Shown here piece after piece: positions 5,533 through 6,974 of a stretch of DNA of 6,974 nt. The notes beneath the pieces were generated by a model. That model had not been told where the DNA came from. It did no database searches and saw nothing but the letters and a program-made list of their open reading frames with translations. This DNA is from Deltaproteobacteria bacterium (GTDB taxonomy: Bacteria > Desulfobacterota > Deferrimicrobia > Deferrimicrobiales > Deferrimicrobiaceae). The stretch covers positions 1 to 6,974 of the forward strand of contig JANXPS010000072.1 in assembly GCA_025357175.1 (NCBI GenBank), given 5' to 3'. A program made the translations under genes and the position numbers. How positions within the stretch are numbered: position 1 is the first letter of the stretch; the number at the start of each line of letters is the position of its first letter.

Positions 5533-6579
5533 TTGAGTCCCGATATCAAGACATCCGTCATCGACCTTTCCTCGACCGAATTTTGGTCTTGGGCATCTAC
5601 TCATCCGGATTACTCCATTTTCCATACCCGCGAATGGGGGCTGACGCTTCAGAAATCATACGGATACAAACCTGAATACCTTCTCATCGAGCGAAAGGGT
5701 GGGGGGACCGCGTTCCTGCCCATCATGGAAATTGCCAGTTTCCTGACCGGTAAAAGGCATATTTCCCTTCCCTACAGCGATTACTGCCCGCCGATCGTCA
5801 ACGGGGAATATCCTGTCGGCGAACTCGCCAAAGATCTTCTCTCGATCGGGGCGAACCGTGGATGGAACAGTCTCGAGTTGCGCCTCGGGGATGGAAACGT
5901 CTCTTTCGATGGACGTCATTGCGCAGAATACTTTCATCACGTTCTTGACCTGTCCGTCGGGGAAGAGCAGATTTTTCGCGACATGCGGGATTCCACTCGC
6001 CGAAACATCAAGAAATCGCAGCGGGAAGGGCTCGAAGTTTCCGTGTCGACCAGCATGGCGGATCTGCGGGACTATTATCATCTGAATTGCCTGACCCGGC
6101 GCCGCCATGGCCTGCCCCCCCAACCCTTCCAATTCTTCCTGTGCCTCCACGAACAATTGCTCGAACGTGGACAAGGCATCATCGTTCTGGCCAGATATCG
6201 GCGCACGATCACGGCTGGTGCGATCTTTCTCCAAACCGGAACCAAGGCTTACTACAAATTCGGCGCCTCCGAGAAGCTGTTCCAGCACCTGCGGCCAAAC
6301 AACATGGTCCTGTGGGAAGGGATCCGCTGGTATGTCCGGAACGGTTGCCGGTCGCTCTGCTTCGGACGCAACGAAGAGAATAACGAAGGCCTCCGGCGGT
6401 ACAAGCTCGGATGGGGAGCCGGGGAGTCCTCGATCAATTACTACAAGTACGATTTCCGGAAGAACCTTTTCGTGGATCGCGTCAACCTCGCCAGCGGGAT
6501 CCACACGAAAGTATTCCGCCATGCGCCGCTGTTCCTGCTCCGGATGATCGGGTCGAAAATCTACCGGCACATGGCGTGA
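5533..6579 (+). CDS. FemAB-like / GNAT-fold transferase of the EPS locus
   Basis: This 348-residue protein shows the double GNAT arrangement of the FemAB/BioF2-like families. An N-terminal half has a typical entry (FWSWASTHPDYSIFHTREW, 17-35) and a PxxYSDYCPP segment (80-87). A basic helix RRNIKKSQREG (156-166) corresponds to the R-x-N-[IV]-[KR]-[KR]-A region of FemAB proteins. A second GNAT half follows, with GIIVLARYRRTITAGAIFL (215-233), YYKFGASE (240-247) and CFGRNEENNEGLRRYKLGWG (276-295). Relatives transfer aminoacyl or acyl groups; in exosortase-linked EPS loci a FemAB-like gene is a standard member. Modification of the polysaccharide repeat unit or of an associated protein is likely, with donor and acceptor unknown. 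No ATG or GTG exists near the start; TTG at 5533 begins 8 bases after the kinase stop and keeps the conserved N-terminus, so coupled translation is probable. An upstream CTG at 5521 is less likely. Confidence 0.85.
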   Translation: MSPDIKTSVIDLSSTEFWSWASTHPDYSIFHTREWGLTLQKSYGYKPEYLLIERKGGGTAFLPIMEIASFLTGKRHISLPYSDYCPPIVNGEYPVGELAKDLLSIGANRGWNSLELRLGDGNVSFDGRHCAEYFHHVLDLSVGEEQIFRDMRDSTRRNIKKSQREGLEVSVSTSMADLRDYYHLNCLTRRRHGLPPQPFQFFLCLHEQLLERGQGIIVLARYRRTITAGAIFLQTGTKAYYKFGASEKLFQHLRPNNMVLWEGIRWYVRNGCRSLCFGRNEENNEGLRRYKLGWGAGESSINYYKYDFRKNLFVDRVNLASGIHTKVFRHAPLFLLRMIGSKIYRHMA

Positions 6580-6587
6580 ATGGACAC

Positions 6588-6974
6588 ATGACACCAACGT
6601 TTCCGGTGAACAGGGAGAGATTCGAGGCGTGCCTGTTGGGCGCGTCACTCGACACAGGGAATCTGGGCGTCAGCGCCCTTGCGACCTCCTTGGTCGGGCT
6701 TGTCCGGAAGCACCGACCCGGTGCAGAGTGTGTCCTTTTCGTCGGGCGGCGGACCGAAGGTGACTTCTCTGTCCGTCTGGAGGCTGAGACGGTCCGGGTC
6801 CCTGTGATCAACTTCCGGCAATCCTTCCGTGCACGCTTCGGGGAACACGTCCTCGTCCTCCTGTTCCTCGCGCTGCTCTGGAAGATCGTGCCGGTCGATG
6901 GGTTCCGGAAGCTGATCGGGCGCGTGAACCCGCGGATTCGGCGGATCGCGGATTCCGACCTCGTCGGCGACGTC
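6588..6974 (+). CDS. Polysaccharide pyruvyltransferase family protein, N-terminal part (3' end outside window)
   Basis: The frame is open from ATG 6588 to the right edge (129 codons). The N-terminal strand-loop LLGASLDTGNLGVSALATSLVG (residues 17-38) matches the start of the PF04230 pyruvyltransferase fold: a small-residue turn and N-L-G before a helix with an Ala/Gly face. A later stretch (VPVINFRQSFRARFGEHVL, then a hydrophobic helix LLFLALLWKIVP, then IADSDLVGDV) matches the region that leads to the G-G-D/S active-site segment beyond the edge. Family members use phosphoenolpyruvate to put a pyruvate ketal on a sugar, giving the polymer negative charge. The gap from the FemAB stop is 8 bp. 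An ATG at 6580 overlaps nothing useful and is out of frame. No clear Shine-Dalgarno precedes 6588, so translation probably relies on coupling; GTG 6606 is a weaker option. Confidence 0.8.
   Translation, partial: MTPTFPVNRERFEACLLGASLDTGNLGVSALATSLVGLVRKHRPGAECVLFVGRRTEGDFSVRLEAETVRVPVINFRQSFRARFGEHVLVLLFLALLWKIVPVDGFRKLIGRVNPRIRRIADSDLVGDV

Noticed and set aside
5656..6648. Minus-strand open frame of 330 codons opposite the FemAB-like gene
   Set aside because: It is a shadow of the + strand gene with no family resemblance.
1..6974. CRISPR arrays, insertion sequences, toxin-antitoxin or phage-defence genes
   Set aside because: No regularly spaced repeats, transposase motifs or defence-type proteins were seen. 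All sizeable + strand genes have assigned families.

Overview
This window looks like chromosomal DNA from a GC-rich Gram-negative bacterium. The best fit is a member of the former Deltaproteobacteria (Desulfobacterota/Geobacter-like lineages). That is an inference from the protein styles: an FG-GAP/VCBS repeat protein, an NtrC-type regulator sitting beside exopolysaccharide (EPS) genes, and a Wza-like / Wzz-like / tyrosine kinase trio followed by a FemAB-like and a pyruvyltransferase-like gene. No taxonomic marker was tested. All recognised genes are on the + strand.

Bases 1-536 hold the 3' end of an FG-GAP repeat protein gene that begins outside the window. Its stop codon is followed after 4 bases by a consensus-perfect sigma70 promoter (TTGACA, 16 bp, TATAAT). 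That promoter drives a tRNA with a CAT anticodon (587-663), most likely elongator Met, with an encoded CCA. A T-rich, AT-rich spacer of 160 bp follows. It contains an extended -10 element and a strong nested inverted repeat (759-798) just upstream of the ribosome binding site of the next gene.

Bases 824-2305 encode a complete sigma54-activating response regulator (receiver, AAA+ with intact GAFTGA, Fis-type HTH). No partner histidine kinase is in view. After a 106-bp gap comes a tightly packed run of five genes: a short Wza-like periplasmic/outer-membrane export protein (2412-3101), a Wzz/GNVR chain-length protein (3117-4817), a bacterial tyrosine kinase with a C-terminal tyrosine cluster (4817-5524), a FemAB/GNAT-fold transferase (5533-6579, probable TTG start), and the 5' part of a polysaccharide pyruvyltransferase gene (6588 to the window edge). 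Gaps of 15, -1, 8 and 8 bp imply one operon.

Together the operon is the front end of a Wzx/Wzy-type exopolysaccharide locus. The chain-length protein and kinase control polymerisation and the Wza-like protein forms part of the exit route. The FemAB-like and pyruvyltransferase enzymes probably decorate the polymer or its lipid-linked repeat unit with aminoacyl/acyl and pyruvate-ketal groups. The regulator is the obvious candidate to control the locus, although no convincing sigma54 (-24/-12) promoter could be found by eye in the two upstream gaps. The parts belong to known families. The less ordinary points are the nested dyad in front of the regulator, the minimal Wza-like protein, the extra C-terminal membrane segment of the chain-length protein, and the tandem Arg-Tyr-Tyr repeat in the kinase.
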